DNA of 64,000 nt. Origin: Bacteroidota bacterium. Its GTDB lineage: Bacteria; Bacteroidota; Bacteroidia; Chitinophagales; Saprospiraceae. The notes beneath the pieces were generated by a model that was not told the origin of the DNA, did not search any database, and worked only from the letters and a program-made list of their open reading frames with translations. The translations under genes and the position numbers were made by a program. The DNA lies in the NCBI GenBank assembly GCA_030147525.1, contig JASBVF010000015.1, positions 1 through 64,000 of the forward strand, read 5' to 3'. This document shows positions 17,149 through 25,713 of this stretch, one piece after another; within the stretch, counting starts at the first letter, position 1; each line of letters starts with the position of its first letter.

Positions 17149-18870
17149 CTACTTTCTTTTGAGGACGAGGATTTCATCTTTTTTCAAAAATAGCCAGCGG
17201 TAAAAAGGAAATTTTTCAACCTGCTCGTACCCGGGTACAGGGCCGAAGGTGATCATCCACTCATCGTCAGTGACCCACCAGAAGGAGCGGCCTTCGGCCG
17301 TTTTTCGCTCAGAATGATAATTGTAAAAACCATTGTATTCATAGCCTGCGTCCATTTGCCCGATGCTAATTTCTTTTGAAATGAGGTATTCGAAAGCATC
17401 GTGTTTTGCCCGGTTCCAACTCAGGTAGTCACGGGTTCCAACCACACTGAACATGGCAATGACGAGAAAAGGAATCCACCTGAAACTGACTCGCCGCAGG
17501 TCGCCAGCCTGAAGAAAAGGGGAAAGTGCAAAAAATAAAGCCATCAGTGGCAAAAGTAGGTAACGGTCAAAAAAACTGGTGATGGACATGAGCGGAAGGT
17601 ACATTGCGTTCAGCAAAATCAGAAACCAGATGAACTGACGATGGAACTTTGAAAATGTTGAAAAACCTCTGATAATCAGCACTATAAGCAGTGTGGAAGA
17701 AAGTTGTCCAGCAAAATTTATTGCAAGCATTGCCCATTCCGGGAGCTTGGGTGTGTTGGATATTTCAAGTGTGTAGACGTCTGCCAGCAGTTCGGGGCCA
17801 AGTCCAAAATTGTACAAGACATTGCCGCCGAAGGGAAAGGTTTTGCCTATTTTAACGAGGTAAACCAGCAGCAAGGCATTCAAGGTAAGGGAGAGTACCC
17901 AGAATTTTGGCGTCAGCAGTTTGAGCGAGTGGATTTTTTTCCATAAAAACGGGAGGAAGGGTATTCCGAAAAGTCCGAGATAGATGTAAGTTTTGATGAG
18001 CTTTTTTATCCATTCCAAAGTGGTGAGCAGAGGGTGTTGAAACAATGCTTCGTAATATTTCCTGCCTACGGGCACGTAGTTGTCATCAATCTCCAGCACT
18101 GGTTTCACCCAATGCTCCAGACTGAAATACGTAGCTGCTGACAAACCCAAAAGCAGTGCTGCCAGTTGGATGTAGAATTTTGAAAACCGGGACTTAAACA
18201 GCAAAAAAATTGCAAATGCAGGTAGCAGCAGGATGCCCGGTTGACGGATATAAAAGCTGCCAATCGCCCAACAAACGGCAAAAAACAACCATTTCCCCTG
18301 TTCTTTTTCGAGGTAACGACTGAACGAAAATATGCTCAAAATACAAATCGCCAGGAATGGCACGTCGGACATGAAAGAAAAGGAAAGTGAGTAGAAAAGC
18401 GGATTGAAAGCGAGTACAAGCGCCGAAAATCCGGCAGAAGTCCTGCAGCCGTTATTTGCATTTTTGACGAGTTGATAGCATGATAAAACGGCGAGAATGG
18501 CCAGCGCTAATGTTGAAAATCGCAGCCAGGTAAAGTCGAATCCACCGGCAATTTTACAAAAGAGAAAACCCCAGGCAATCTGTAACAATATATTGGGCGC
18601 AAAGACACCCTGGAAATCCATGTTGCCATCTTGTATCCAGGTTTTTACCGGGTAGGCGTACTGCCAATCGTCATTCAGCGGAAAATCACCGATTGGGTTT
18701 GTAAAACAAATGGCCAGCAGGGAGAGGATAACTGCCAGTAAGGTGAGGTAAGCCGTGCGTGAAGGTATTCGAGTTTGCAATTCGTGATGGACTTTAGACT
18801 GAATGAGGCCCAAAGCTATTGAAATACTGAAAAAAAGGAGCCCCCCTTCGACAAAGCGAAGAGAGGCCAT
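17149..18870 (-). CDS. Polytopic membrane glycosyltransferase-like protein (GT39/ArnT-like)
   Basis: 573 residues with about 12 membrane segments. The first large loop carries FPLNDDWQYAYPVKTW with the paired acidic residues (DDW) typical of GT-C enzymes that use polyprenyl-phosphate sugars on the outer face of the inner membrane. Other landmarks: FFCKIAGG-like loop (FLFCKIAGGFDFTWLRFSTL), SFSFMSDVPFLAICILSI, FYIRQPGILLLP, and a C-terminal soluble tail (FWWVTDDEWMITFGPVPGYE). It stands alone, 212 bases from the adaptor gene. Acceptor and sugar unknown; the family call is by fold pattern. Confidence 0.8.
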   Translation of the reverse strand: MASLRFVEGGLLFFSISIALGLIQSKVHHELQTRIPSRTAYLTLLAVILSLLAICFTNPIGDFPLNDDWQYAYPVKTWIQDGNMDFQGVFAPNILLQIAWGFLFCKIAGGFDFTWLRFSTLALAILAVLSCYQLVKNANNGCRTSAGFSALVLAFNPLFYSLSFSFMSDVPFLAICILSIFSFSRYLEKEQGKWLFFAVCWAIGSFYIRQPGILLLPAFAIFLLFKSRFSKFYIQLAALLLGLSAATYFSLEHWVKPVLEIDDNYVPVGRKYYEALFQHPLLTTLEWIKKLIKTYIYLGLFGIPFLPFLWKKIHSLKLLTPKFWVLSLTLNALLLVYLVKIGKTFPFGGNVLYNFGLGPELLADVYTLEISNTPKLPEWAMLAINFAGQLSSTLLIVLIIRGFSTFSKFHRQFIWFLILLNAMYLPLMSITSFFDRYLLLPLMALFFALSPFLQAGDLRRVSFRWIPFLVIAMFSVVGTRDYLSWNRAKHDAFEYLISKEISIGQMDAGYEYNGFYNYHSERKTAEGRSFWWVTDDEWMITFGPVPGYEQVEKFPFYRWLFLKKDEILVLKRK

Positions 18871-19730
18871 CCCAAAAACTGCTCTTTAGTTAAGTCTAAA
18901 GGTCTTGCCCCGAGACTTGTTTTTATCTTCGAAAAATGAAGATTCATCATTGGTTCTGCCCGGAGAAACAATATTTCCGGGCAGAGGGATTTTCAGAATG
19001 CTGATAACCTGAATCAACTAATACAGTAGTTATCAATGACGCATAACTGGATACGTGTAAGAAATACTGCGACTTCAATCACAATGTGAAAGATTTACAA
19101 ATCATCCCATTTAAAAGGGATTTCCGGACACGGCTTTACTAAAGGGATGAATTAACTGAGAATGGCGAGTCATCTGGTTTTTTCAGGCCTTTCTCATATC
19201 TGTGCAAATTTAAAGGCCACAATCCTTGGCCTTATACCCTGTAGGGGATATTTTTAAAAACAAATTATATCAAATAATTTTAAATTAAATTGATAACAAA
19301 CTTTCTATAAATCCTTATCAAATAGATTGTTTTTAAATGTAATGAATTGCATTACGATATCCTTATGATTGCATCCTCGAATTCAAAATGATGAGAAGAC
19401 TTTGTTATGTTAATTTAATTAACGAAAGTCACAGCATTATCTATGATGGGCTGGTTGAAAAACGAAAGGATAATACACAGGATGAATACAATAAACGCAA
19501 CAGTTTCATCAAAATACGGAGATTGAAATTTTGTTTTCATATTGGAAGTGTTTTCAATATTAAGCAATATCGATAGGGTAAGTATGGTGCGGTAGTTTTT
19601 GCGTAGGATGGGAAAGTGTAGGAAAAACGAAAATTAAGCGACTGCAAATTTAGGCGAAAAGCATAAGCTTGTCCAGTTTTACCGTTAAGTTTATGTGATT
19701 TGAATGCAATTTTTTTCAAATTGGCTAAAA
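18871..19730. other. AT-rich gene-free stretch
   Basis: About 860 bases between two leftward genes hold no credible coding region; open frames of 60-odd codons at 19388 and 19537 have atypical, low-complexity translations. Visible structure includes CTTTAG/CTAAAG (18884-18901), the 10-bp repeat at 18955-18985, AAGGCC/GGCCTT near 19213-19233, TAATG/CATTA near 19340 and two TAAATTTG -7-like motifs on the minus strand (19205-19212 and 19644-19651). It is clearly richer in A and T than the flanking genes. It may hold small RNAs or decayed DNA. Confidence 0.6.
18955..18985. repeat. 10-bp perfect inverted repeat
   Basis: TCTGCCCGGA (18955-18964) pairs with TCCGGGCAGA (18976-18985) across an 11-base loop. 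No T run follows on either strand, so it is not a standard terminator. It lies 85 bases upstream of the membrane glycosyltransferase start. Confidence 0.65.
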
Positions 19731-20492
19731 TTAGCGGTCAAGCCACTGTTTAAAATCGTTGACCCGCTCCCTGCTTACGACCAGGTTGACGTCGCCCGAA
19801 GGTTGAATTTCCAATTTAAGACGGCTGTTGAACCAGGGGGAAATTTTTTGAATAGCCTCAGGAGATACGATAACCTGCCGGTTAATTCGGAAAAAATTGC
19901 CAGGGTTTAACAAACCTTCAAGTTGATCGAGGGTGTATTCGATGATGTGCTTTTTACCTTGATGGCATTGAACGAATGCGATTCCGTCCTCTGAGAAAAA
20001 ATAAGCTACTTCATTGACTGGTACGTAAGAGAGTTGCTGGCCGTTTTTTACCAAGAAGCGTTGTTTGAAGGCTCGTTGCTGAACCAATTCCTGAAGCATT
20101 TTTTCTATCCCGGAACGGTCGAAAACTTCATTTCTGCTGAAATGTCGGCTAAATTTTTCCAGCGCCGGTTTCAGCTCTTCAGGGTCAATGGGCTTCAGCA
20201 GGTAATCAACGCTGTTCACTTTGAAGGCCCTTAGGGAGTACTGGTCGAAAGCTGTGGTAAATATGACCGGAGCCATTACATCTACCTGCGAAAAAATGTC
20301 GAAACTAAGCCCATCGGCAAGCTGGATGTCCATGAAGATCAAATCGGGAGGAGAAAAATTGCGCAGCCATTTTACGGCGCTTTCAACACTTTCGATTATT
20401 TCGACAATTTCCCCTTGCGGGCAATGTTCCTGAAGTAGTTTGGTCAGGCGCCTGGCGGCAGGTTGTTCGTCTTCAATGATGAGTATTTTCAT
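19731..20492 (-). CDS. LytTR-family response regulator
   Basis: 253 residues. A receiver domain (MKILIIEDEQPAARRL, phospho-acceptor Asp55 in LIFMDIQ, Thr80, Lys100 in DYLLKP) is joined to a C-terminal LytTR DNA-binding domain (about 145-250: FLVKNGQQLSYVPVNEVAYF, FFRINRQVIVSPEAI, VNLVVSRERVNDFKQWL). In this family the regulator is phosphorylated by a LytS-type kinase, here encoded two genes upstream at 21018-22085, and binds direct-repeat sites. It ends an operon of hydrolase, kinase, DUF2141 protein and regulator and follows the DUF2141 gene by 25 bases. Confidence 0.93.
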   Translation of the reverse strand: MKILIIEDEQPAARRLTKLLQEHCPQGEIVEIIESVESAVKWLRNFSPPDLIFMDIQLADGLSFDIFSQVDVMAPVIFTTAFDQYSLRAFKVNSVDYLLKPIDPEELKPALEKFSRHFSRNEVFDRSGIEKMLQELVQQRAFKQRFLVKNGQQLSYVPVNEVAYFFSEDGIAFVQCHQGKKHIIEYTLDQLEGLLNPGNFFRINRQVIVSPEAIQKISPWFNSRLKLEIQPSGDVNLVVSRERVNDFKQWLDR

Positions 20493-20517
20493 TTGGAAAA
20501 AGTTGAATCGGACAAGT

Positions 20518-20976
20518 TCAGAGTTTCCATTTTTCCAGCCTTACCGTCAGTTTTTGACTGGGTTGCTGGATGTCAAATTTTACTTCTTCAAATTTTGGAA
20601 CACGCCATTTTGAGGGAGGGATTTTTGAAAAAGCGTAAGGCTCGGTCGGTACTCCAAGCAGGTTTGTATCCAGTTTGTTGTTTTCGTTTTCATCCTGAAA
20701 AACGGCGAAAGCATAGGTACCATAGGGTAAATTTGGCAGGGCTACTTCCATTTTTCCGGGTTTCACAATTTTAAAATTGTGCAGTATTGCTTTTTCCTCC
20801 ACCATGAAATGTTCCGGAGAAGTGTAAAGTGCCAGGCGAATGGTGCCCCCTGTTTTTTCAAGGTTTTCAAAATACACGGTGAGGCTGCCTGTAGAGTCGG
20901 TATTTGTCATGGACTGATTCAGGCCGATCCAGTTGGAGATGGAATTTACCAGGATGAAGAAAAATGTGATGGTCAT
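20518..20976 (-). CDS. DUF2141 exported protein inside a two-component operon
   Basis: 152 residues. The N terminus (MTITFFFILVNSISNWIG) is hydrophobic and probably a signal sequence. The rest is a DUF2141 beta-sandwich: GTIRLALYTSPEHF, LPYGTYAFAVFQDENENNKLDTNLLGVPTE split here as LPYGTYAFAVFQDENENN and DTNLLGVPTEPYAFS, the family hallmark. It lies between the sensor kinase (41 bases upstream) and the response regulator (25 bases downstream), so it is produced with them. DUF2141 has no established role. It could be a periplasmic accessory or a target of the system. Confidence 0.88.
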   Translation of the reverse strand: MTITFFFILVNSISNWIGLNQSMTNTDSTGSLTVYFENLEKTGGTIRLALYTSPEHFMVEEKAILHNFKIVKPGKMEVALPNLPYGTYAFAVFQDENENNKLDTNLLGVPTEPYAFSKIPPSKWRVPKFEEVKFDIQQPSQKLTVRLEKWKL

Positions 20977-21017
20977 TAACGCTGATTTTGATCACAAAAT
21001 TAGCCATAAAACACTAC

Positions 21018-22085
21018 TCAGGCCGTACCTGGTTCGCTCACTTCCTGTTTTAATAAAGGTAAAATGACAATAAATGACTGATGTGTGGTAATGACTTCCA
21101 CTTCCCGTTCGGATACGAGCCGGTAGCGACTGCAGATGTTGCCAAGGCCAACCCTGGTGGAGGGAATTTCCTGTTTTTTTCGCTGAAGGTTGTTTTTGAC
21201 AACGAGCCGGTCCCCTTTTTCCACAAAAACTTCAATGGTTAAGGGGTGCTGGGTAGAAACGATATTGTGTTTGATAGCATTTTCAAACAGCATCTGGAGG
21301 CATAACGGCACCATTTTATAACCATGAAGCTCTCTGGGCACATCGATTTTTACGTTCAGATTTTCGCCAAACCGCTCCTGCAACAGACAGGTGTAAGCAT
21401 CCAGAAATTTTAACTCGCCGGCCAGCGGTACCAATGTTTTTTCCCTGATCTCCAAAATATACCTGTATGCCTTCGATAGTTTTTGAACGTAATTCACTGC
21501 TTTGTCGGGGGCTTCGGGGATGAGATAGGACAGTGTGTTAAGGCTGTTGAAGAAAAAATGAGGGTTGACCTGGTTTCTGAGGGTTTCCAGTTGGCCTTCT
21601 ACATTTTCCTTGATCAGCCGCTCTTTTTCTACCAGCGAGTGTTGAAGCTGATTGTAAAAGCCGACTGTTTCATAAATCCCCAACACCAGGAAAGTGACCA
21701 TCAGCGAACCGATCGACATCCCGATCTCGTGCCGGAGTTCGTCACCCAACTCACCGGCGAAGTAGCTATGCAGGAAGGGGTCGAGCAGTATTTTTAAAGA
21801 AAAATAACCGACAACCACGGTGATCAGTTGGTATACGACACGCCTTACGGTGTCTTTGTGTTGCGGAAACCTGCGGCGGTAAAAAACCAACAAATACCGG
21901 AACGTCAACCAGTAAACTACTGTGTAGGTTAATGACAAGGGTGCACAGGTGGTGAAAAAAAGCTCCGGGTCTCTGACGAGCAGATCACCGTACATCAAGG
22001 CCGCCATGAAGAATGCGACCACCGGAATGCCGATGATTATCAGCCATTTGTCATCGAAGCCGAGTATTTCTTTTGATGGTTTCAT
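21018..22085 (-). CDS. LytS-like sensor histidine kinase (His_kinase family)
   Basis: 355 residues. Four membrane segments (LIIIGIPVVAFFMAALMYG, LSLTYTVVYWLTF, LITVVVGYFSLKIL, SIGSLMVTFLVLGIY) are followed by a short coiled coil and the His_kinase domain with NQVNPHFFFNSLN (phospho-acceptor His176). An HATPase N box, LQMLFENAIKHNI (about 250-262), and G box VGLGNICSRY are near the C terminus. This is the LytS/YehU class that partners LytTR regulators. Its start overlaps the end of the hydrolase gene by 4 bases (ATGA). Confidence 0.92.
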   Translation of the reverse strand: MKPSKEILGFDDKWLIIIGIPVVAFFMAALMYGDLLVRDPELFFTTCAPLSLTYTVVYWLTFRYLLVFYRRRFPQHKDTVRRVVYQLITVVVGYFSLKILLDPFLHSYFAGELGDELRHEIGMSIGSLMVTFLVLGIYETVGFYNQLQHSLVEKERLIKENVEGQLETLRNQVNPHFFFNSLNTLSYLIPEAPDKAVNYVQKLSKAYRYILEIREKTLVPLAGELKFLDAYTCLLQERFGENLNVKIDVPRELHGYKMVPLCLQMLFENAIKHNIVSTQHPLTIEVFVEKGDRLVVKNNLQRKKQEIPSTRVGLGNICSRYRLVSEREVEVITTHQSFIVILPLLKQEVSEPGTA

Positions 22086-22957
22086 TCCGGATCGCTGCTG
22101 GTTAGTTCCAGCATTTCAGTTATTTTTTTAGTGATGTGATTCCTTTCTGTCCACATGATGAAATGGTCCTTGTTTTCCAGGGTGTCAATTTCGAGGCGGC
22201 TGCTTTTTGTCAGCTTTATTGTTGCGAAATGGGCATTCCCGGGGTCGACAAGTTTGTCTTTGGTACCCTGGATCACCGTGACCGGGCAGGTTATTTTGCT
22301 CCAAAGCGGGAGCATTTTTGTCAATTCACCTTTCAATGGCAAAATTTCCTGATTACTTACCCTGAAAGCCGGCGGAAGCATCCAACGAAAAACCGGCCAG
22401 TCAAGTGGTTTTTGCCACCAATATTCCGGCTCCAGTTCCGGATCGATGGAGCCGGCGACGAGGATGAGGCCACCCGTCAACTCCGGAAAATCCATCGCCA
22501 TTCTGGCAATGACAGGTCCGCCAAAGCTGTGCCCGACGAGAATGGCCCGGCCGGTGCCGTTTTTTTCAAGGATAGGTTTCAGGGCCAGTGCCTGTTTTTC
22601 GAGGGAAGGCTCTGCAGTGCCGAACCCGGAGTAGCCATAACCGGGCCGGTCAACGGTAGCAACCTGCGCTCTCTTCGTCAGCGTTGTGTCTGCAAGGTAG
22701 TCGAGCATTTGGCTCGAAGAACCCGGCGCTCCGTGCACAAACAGAACCAGCGGCAGGGTGTCGCTGCCGGTAATGGTGTAGTGCATGGACTGGTTGCCGA
22801 TTTTGAAAGTATGAAAACGTACGTCTTGCTGCCCCTGCTCAAGCAGTTGCCGGCGCTGCTTTTTATCGTTTTTCCGAAACTTCAAAAACTCCATTTGACA
22901 GGTAGCCAAAATGCTAAGGCTCAATGCGAATGTGATGTACCGCTTTTTTATTTTCAT
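22082..22957 (-). CDS. Alpha/beta hydrolase, probable lipoprotein
   Basis: 291 residues. A hydrophobic start ending in LATC (Cys20) looks like a lipobox, so the protein may be anchored in the envelope. The hydrolase fold shows the oxyanion HGAPGS (75-80), the DRPGYGYSG turn, nucleophile elbow GHSFGG (Ser144), acid in GTKDKLVDP and His in NKDHFIMW. Substrate unknown: esterase, peptidase and epoxide hydrolase-like enzymes share these motifs. It is first in the operon with the kinase, DUF2141 protein and regulator and overlaps the kinase start by 4 bases. Confidence 0.88.
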   Translation of the reverse strand: MKIKKRYITFALSLSILATCQMEFLKFRKNDKKQRRQLLEQGQQDVRFHTFKIGNQSMHYTITGSDTLPLVLFVHGAPGSSSQMLDYLADTTLTKRAQVATVDRPGYGYSGFGTAEPSLEKQALALKPILEKNGTGRAILVGHSFGGPVIARMAMDFPELTGGLILVAGSIDPELEPEYWWQKPLDWPVFRWMLPPAFRVSNQEILPLKGELTKMLPLWSKITCPVTVIQGTKDKLVDPGNAHFATIKLTKSSRLEIDTLENKDHFIMWTERNHITKKITEMLELTSSDPE

Positions 22958-22966
22958 GTGAAAGCT

Positions 22967-22982
22967 TCACAAATATTTGTGA
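22967..22982. promoter_or_regulatory. 16-bp perfect palindrome before the hydrolase-kinase operon
   Basis: TCACAAATATTTGTGA is perfectly self-complementary and lies 10 bases upstream of the hydrolase start codon. Its position at the promoter or 5' end of the operon suggests an operator for a dimeric regulator. It is not the direct-repeat type expected for LytTR proteins. Confidence 0.5.
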
Positions 22983-23085
22983 TAACAAAGGACGGGGAAA
23001 AAGTGCAGCCGGAAAAGGTCTTTCCGGTGAGTTGTGGAATCGGACGGGTGAATTGTATTGATCCGGATGGAGCGCCCTGCTGGTT

Positions 23086-23862
23086 TTACAGAAAATTATA
23101 CCGCAAATTCAATCCGATCGAGCGTTTGAGAATGGTGAAATTAAAGGGACCATCGAAGGATGCCCGGTAGCCGAGGCCTTTCCGCAGGTCGAAACCGGCT
23201 TCCATCCTTTTCAAAAAACGGACCCCCATGCCAGCCTGCAAAAACAGCCGCTGATTGATGCTGTTTTTTTGGTTAAACGTCAGGTCAACTTCCCGTCCGG
23301 CGGCAGGTTCGTCTGTAGCAGAATTGTCCCGGAGGTAGCCTTTGACTTTTACTTTTCCGCCATGCGAGTAGCCGAGATTGGTACCGATGCCGCCATAAAA
23401 AATCAGCGACCGGGTTTGGCTTTTTTTCAAAAAAAACACTTCAAAGGCGCTTTCTTTGTTCGTGGCGCTTACTTCGAGGTATTGCCAGCCACGGGGGTCG
23501 TTTTCATCAATTTCATACCGGACCATGTCGATGCGGCCGTCGATGGCCAACCATGAAAATTGCCACTCCGTCGTCGGAAAGGCGGCGGGAGACAGGTTGA
23601 GCGTGAAACGAAAAGTAGGGTTGTCGCAGTCCATCCGGGTGAGTTCGCCGTCTGAGAACGGCAGGTTGGAATCATCGAAAGTGGAATTTTCAGCGGTGCT
23701 GAGGAGGTACTGATAATCGAGGCCATGCGGCATTTCGATGTCGCCACCGAGGGTGATGCCAATTTTTGAGTCGATCCATTTCGATCCGCCGTAGGGTTGT
23801 TGGGCCAGGGCGAGGGTTGTGGCGAAAGGCAGCAGAAAAAATAGCGTATAAGTTTGAAGCAT
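23086..23862 (-). CDS. Exported protein, possible outer-membrane beta-barrel
   Basis: 258 residues with a clear signal peptide (LFFLLPFATTLALA-QQ). The remainder alternates polar and apolar residues in short strands (FRFTLNLSPAAF, TRSLIFYGGIGTNLGYSHG, LFLQAGMGVRFLKRMEAGF) and ends in LRYNFL, an aromatic C-terminal residue pattern typical of outer membrane barrels. No enzymatic motif is seen. It stands alone between the hydrolase operon and the LolA-type gene. Function unknown. Confidence 0.75.
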   Translation of the reverse strand: MLQTYTLFFLLPFATTLALAQQPYGGSKWIDSKIGITLGGDIEMPHGLDYQYLLSTAENSTFDDSNLPFSDGELTRMDCDNPTFRFTLNLSPAAFPTTEWQFSWLAIDGRIDMVRYEIDENDPRGWQYLEVSATNKESAFEVFFLKKSQTRSLIFYGGIGTNLGYSHGGKVKVKGYLRDNSATDEPAAGREVDLTFNQKNSINQRLFLQAGMGVRFLKRMEAGFDLRKGLGYRASFDGPFNFTILKRSIGLNLRYNFL

Positions 23863-23940
23863 GAGTTTATTTTTTTTTAGTGACTTATTTCAAAACGACT
23901 CACCCTGAAAATAACCTACCGCTGCCGTTGATTTTTTTCA

Positions 23941-23981
23941 AAAAAAAGCGCACGAAGGCGAGTTGCCTGCGTGCACTTTTT
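23941..23981 (-). terminator. Terminator after the LolA-type gene
   Basis: An imperfect stem (GCACG.AGGC with GCCT.CGTGC) is followed on the minus strand by T8. A weaker T run on the other side makes it partly bidirectional. Confidence 0.75.
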
Positions 23982-24007
23982 CGGTTTTGGAGCGATCTGG
24001 TGAAAAA

Positions 24008-24682
24008 TTAATTCAACCGCAGATCTTCAAAATTACAGCTTGGGCATTCGCTTTTGCTGAAGGTGAAGGTAGAGGCAGTCACTTGCTTGTCGGGCGTCAG
24101 TTTGTTCATCGTCAGGGTGTAGCGGGAGCCATCCTTGCCAAATGATTTTATGCTGACGACATCCGAAGTTTTTTTGTCGAGCGTCACCCGGATTTTCGAG
24201 TAGTCTGAATCTCTGGCGACCGGTTTGAACTCAATCTGCTGGACAACCTTTCCGTTTTCGGAATACTCCTGCACCAGCACGTAAATGTAATCCTTCCACT
24301 CGTAGGCTTTCAGCAAGTCTTTGGGTGAGGAAATTCCTCCACTTGTGCTTTCTTCCACGTCGTTTATTTGTACTTCCTTATTTTTTTCGATGTAAAGCCA
24401 GACGGATTTTCCGTCGGACACGAGCGTCCGGTCTTTTAACTTCAAGCGGTATTTATCGCCTTGCTGGATCAAACTGCCCTTTTGCGTTTCGGCGGGTTGT
24501 TCCGGAATTTCGATGACAAGGGTGAAGTCAGCTTCCAGCGATTTCATCGCTTCGTATTTTTTGCGCATTTTTTCCAGGGCAGCTTTTGCCTTTGGGTCAG
24601 AGTCCCCTTGTTTGGTGTATTCCTGTGCGAACAGACCGGCTGAAAAGATGGAAAGTATAGTCAGGAGCAATAGTTTCTGCAT
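24008..24682 (-). CDS. lolA: LolA-like outer-membrane lipoprotein carrier
   Basis: 224 residues. Signal peptide (LLLLTILSIFSAGLFA-QE) followed by the LolA half-barrel: KYEAMKSLEADFTLVIE, GSLIQQGDKYRLKLKDRTLVSDGKSVW (shown as GSLIQQGDKYRLKL and VSDGKSVWLYIEK), LLKAYEWKD and VSIKSFGKDGSRYTLTMNKL. In Gram-negative bacteria LolA carries lipoproteins from the LolCDE exporter to the outer membrane; Bacteroidota homologues are annotated the same way but LolB is usually absent. It is monocistronic with its own terminator. Confidence 0.85.
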   Translation of the reverse strand: MQKLLLLTILSIFSAGLFAQEYTKQGDSDPKAKAALEKMRKKYEAMKSLEADFTLVIEIPEQPAETQKGSLIQQGDKYRLKLKDRTLVSDGKSVWLYIEKNKEVQINDVEESTSGGISSPKDLLKAYEWKDYIYVLVQEYSENGKVVQQIEFKPVARDSDYSKIRVTLDKKTSDVVSIKSFGKDGSRYTLTMNKLTPDKQVTASTFTFSKSECPSCNFEDLRLN

Positions 24683-24781
24683 GTTTCAATTTTTTTAGTT
24701 CGTCTTCTTAACGTTTAGGACGGTGGATTATTCAAAGTGCCACAAAGTTAGGCGGTTAAATTTTGTTTAAAATCGGGGGGA

Positions 24782-24830
24782 TAAAAATAAAAAACCGGAG
24801 CCGCCTTCAAATCCAGGGCGGTCCGGCTTG
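24782..24830 (-). terminator. Terminator after the barrel gene at 24909
   Basis: CCGGA.CCGCC pairs with GGCGG.TCCGG (24795-24805 with 24817-24826), followed on the minus strand by TTTTTTATTTTTAT. It lies about 80 bases past the stop codon. Confidence 0.8.
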
Positions 24831-24908
24831 ATGTGTAACTACTTATCTAAACAAAACTATTCCCGTGTTATCATTTGGCAGACCAATGGCCTGCCGAACG
24901 GCCAATTT

Positions 24909-25484
24909 TCAACTGCCCCACGACCAGCCGAACCGAAATTTCAGTTCGCCAAAAAAGCCGGACAAATCCTGGTTGCCGGGCGGATCGAACCTCGAGTCGG
25001 AGACGAACCGGTAGCCGCCTTCAAGGCCAAGCCTGAACCAGCGGAACACGTTGACTTCCACACCTGCACCAGGCTGCACGACGAAAATTTTATCGCTGCC
25101 TTCGTCATCTACTTTAACCTGGCCGCCGCCCATCAGAAAAGAAAATTTCGGGTGAACGGCTTTGTAGGAATTTGGTACGAAGCCCAACATCAGGCCGCCA
25201 TACTCCAGGTCAAAACTTTTCGCTTTGCCGCTGCCGAAATCTGTCGTTTCGGAGGTGTTGACGCCACCGAAACCCACCAGCAGTGTTTTGTTAAATTCCA
25301 GCACTCCAAAGCCTCCACGGGTGACGGCACTTTCACCATCAAAGCCTGTGGCGCCAACCAACGTGCCGCCCCAAGCGCCCGTCAGCCGTAAGCCGGCTTC
25401 GCCGAAAAGCGTTTGATCCTGTTGACCAAATGCGGCGAAGCTGACAAAAAATAAAGTGGTTAAGAACAATGCAAGTTTTTTCAT
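24909..25484 (-). CDS. Small outer-membrane beta-barrel-like protein
   Basis: 191 residues from ATG 25484 (MKKLALFLTTLFFVSFAAFG); an upstream in-frame start at 25514 is rejected because it would displace the signal peptide. The mature part shows alternating strands (GEAGLRLTGAWGGTLVGATG, GGLMLGFVPNSYKAVHPKF, VEVNVFRWFRLGLEGGYRFV) and ends in ELKFRFGWSWGS, as in OmpA/PorT-like barrels of Bacteroidota. No soluble domain is attached. Function unknown. Confidence 0.8.
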   Translation of the reverse strand: MKKLALFLTTLFFVSFAAFGQQDQTLFGEAGLRLTGAWGGTLVGATGFDGESAVTRGGFGVLEFNKTLLVGFGGVNTSETTDFGSGKAKSFDLEYGGLMLGFVPNSYKAVHPKFSFLMGGGQVKVDDEGSDKIFVVQPGAGVEVNVFRWFRLGLEGGYRFVSDSRFDPPGNQDLSGFFGELKFRFGWSWGS

Positions 25485-25664
25485 GATGTACCTGGATTTC
25501 GTTTTTTTTACCAAAGTACAGCCTTAACGACAGATCGTACAAGCCCGGGTTGCGCCCCCTTCGACGAACTGCCCCAATTCTTGGAGGAACTGCCGCGCCG
25601 AGTTTCAGAAGTGAGCTATTGTGGCCACATCGCACGAACAGGGTGGCCTGATTTACCGGAGCAT

Positions 25665-25698
25665 TTTGCGGGGCTTACTTCCGGTTGCGTTAACTTTG
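25665..25698 (+). promoter_or_regulatory. Bacteroidota promoter of the dipeptidase gene
   Basis: TTTG (25665-25668), 22 bases, TAACTTTG (25691-25698), a perfect TAnnTTTG. The predicted transcript begins about 9 bases before ATG 25714, giving a very short leader. Confidence 0.65.
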
Positions 25699-25713
25699 CC
25701 TAAATTTTTCATC

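Noticed and set aside
19388-19719. Two 60-codon frames in the AT-rich gap
   Set aside because: No signal, motif or upstream promoter, and composition like random AT-rich DNA.
22136-23170. A 344-codon open frame on the plus strand
   Set aside because: It lies opposite the hydrolase gene, which has intact catalytic motifs and a signal peptide. The plus-strand translation has no recognisable domain and an arginine/glutamine-rich composition typical of antisense frames.
24828-25391. A 187-codon open frame on the plus strand
   Set aside because: It is antisense to the small barrel gene, which has a clear signal peptide and terminator.
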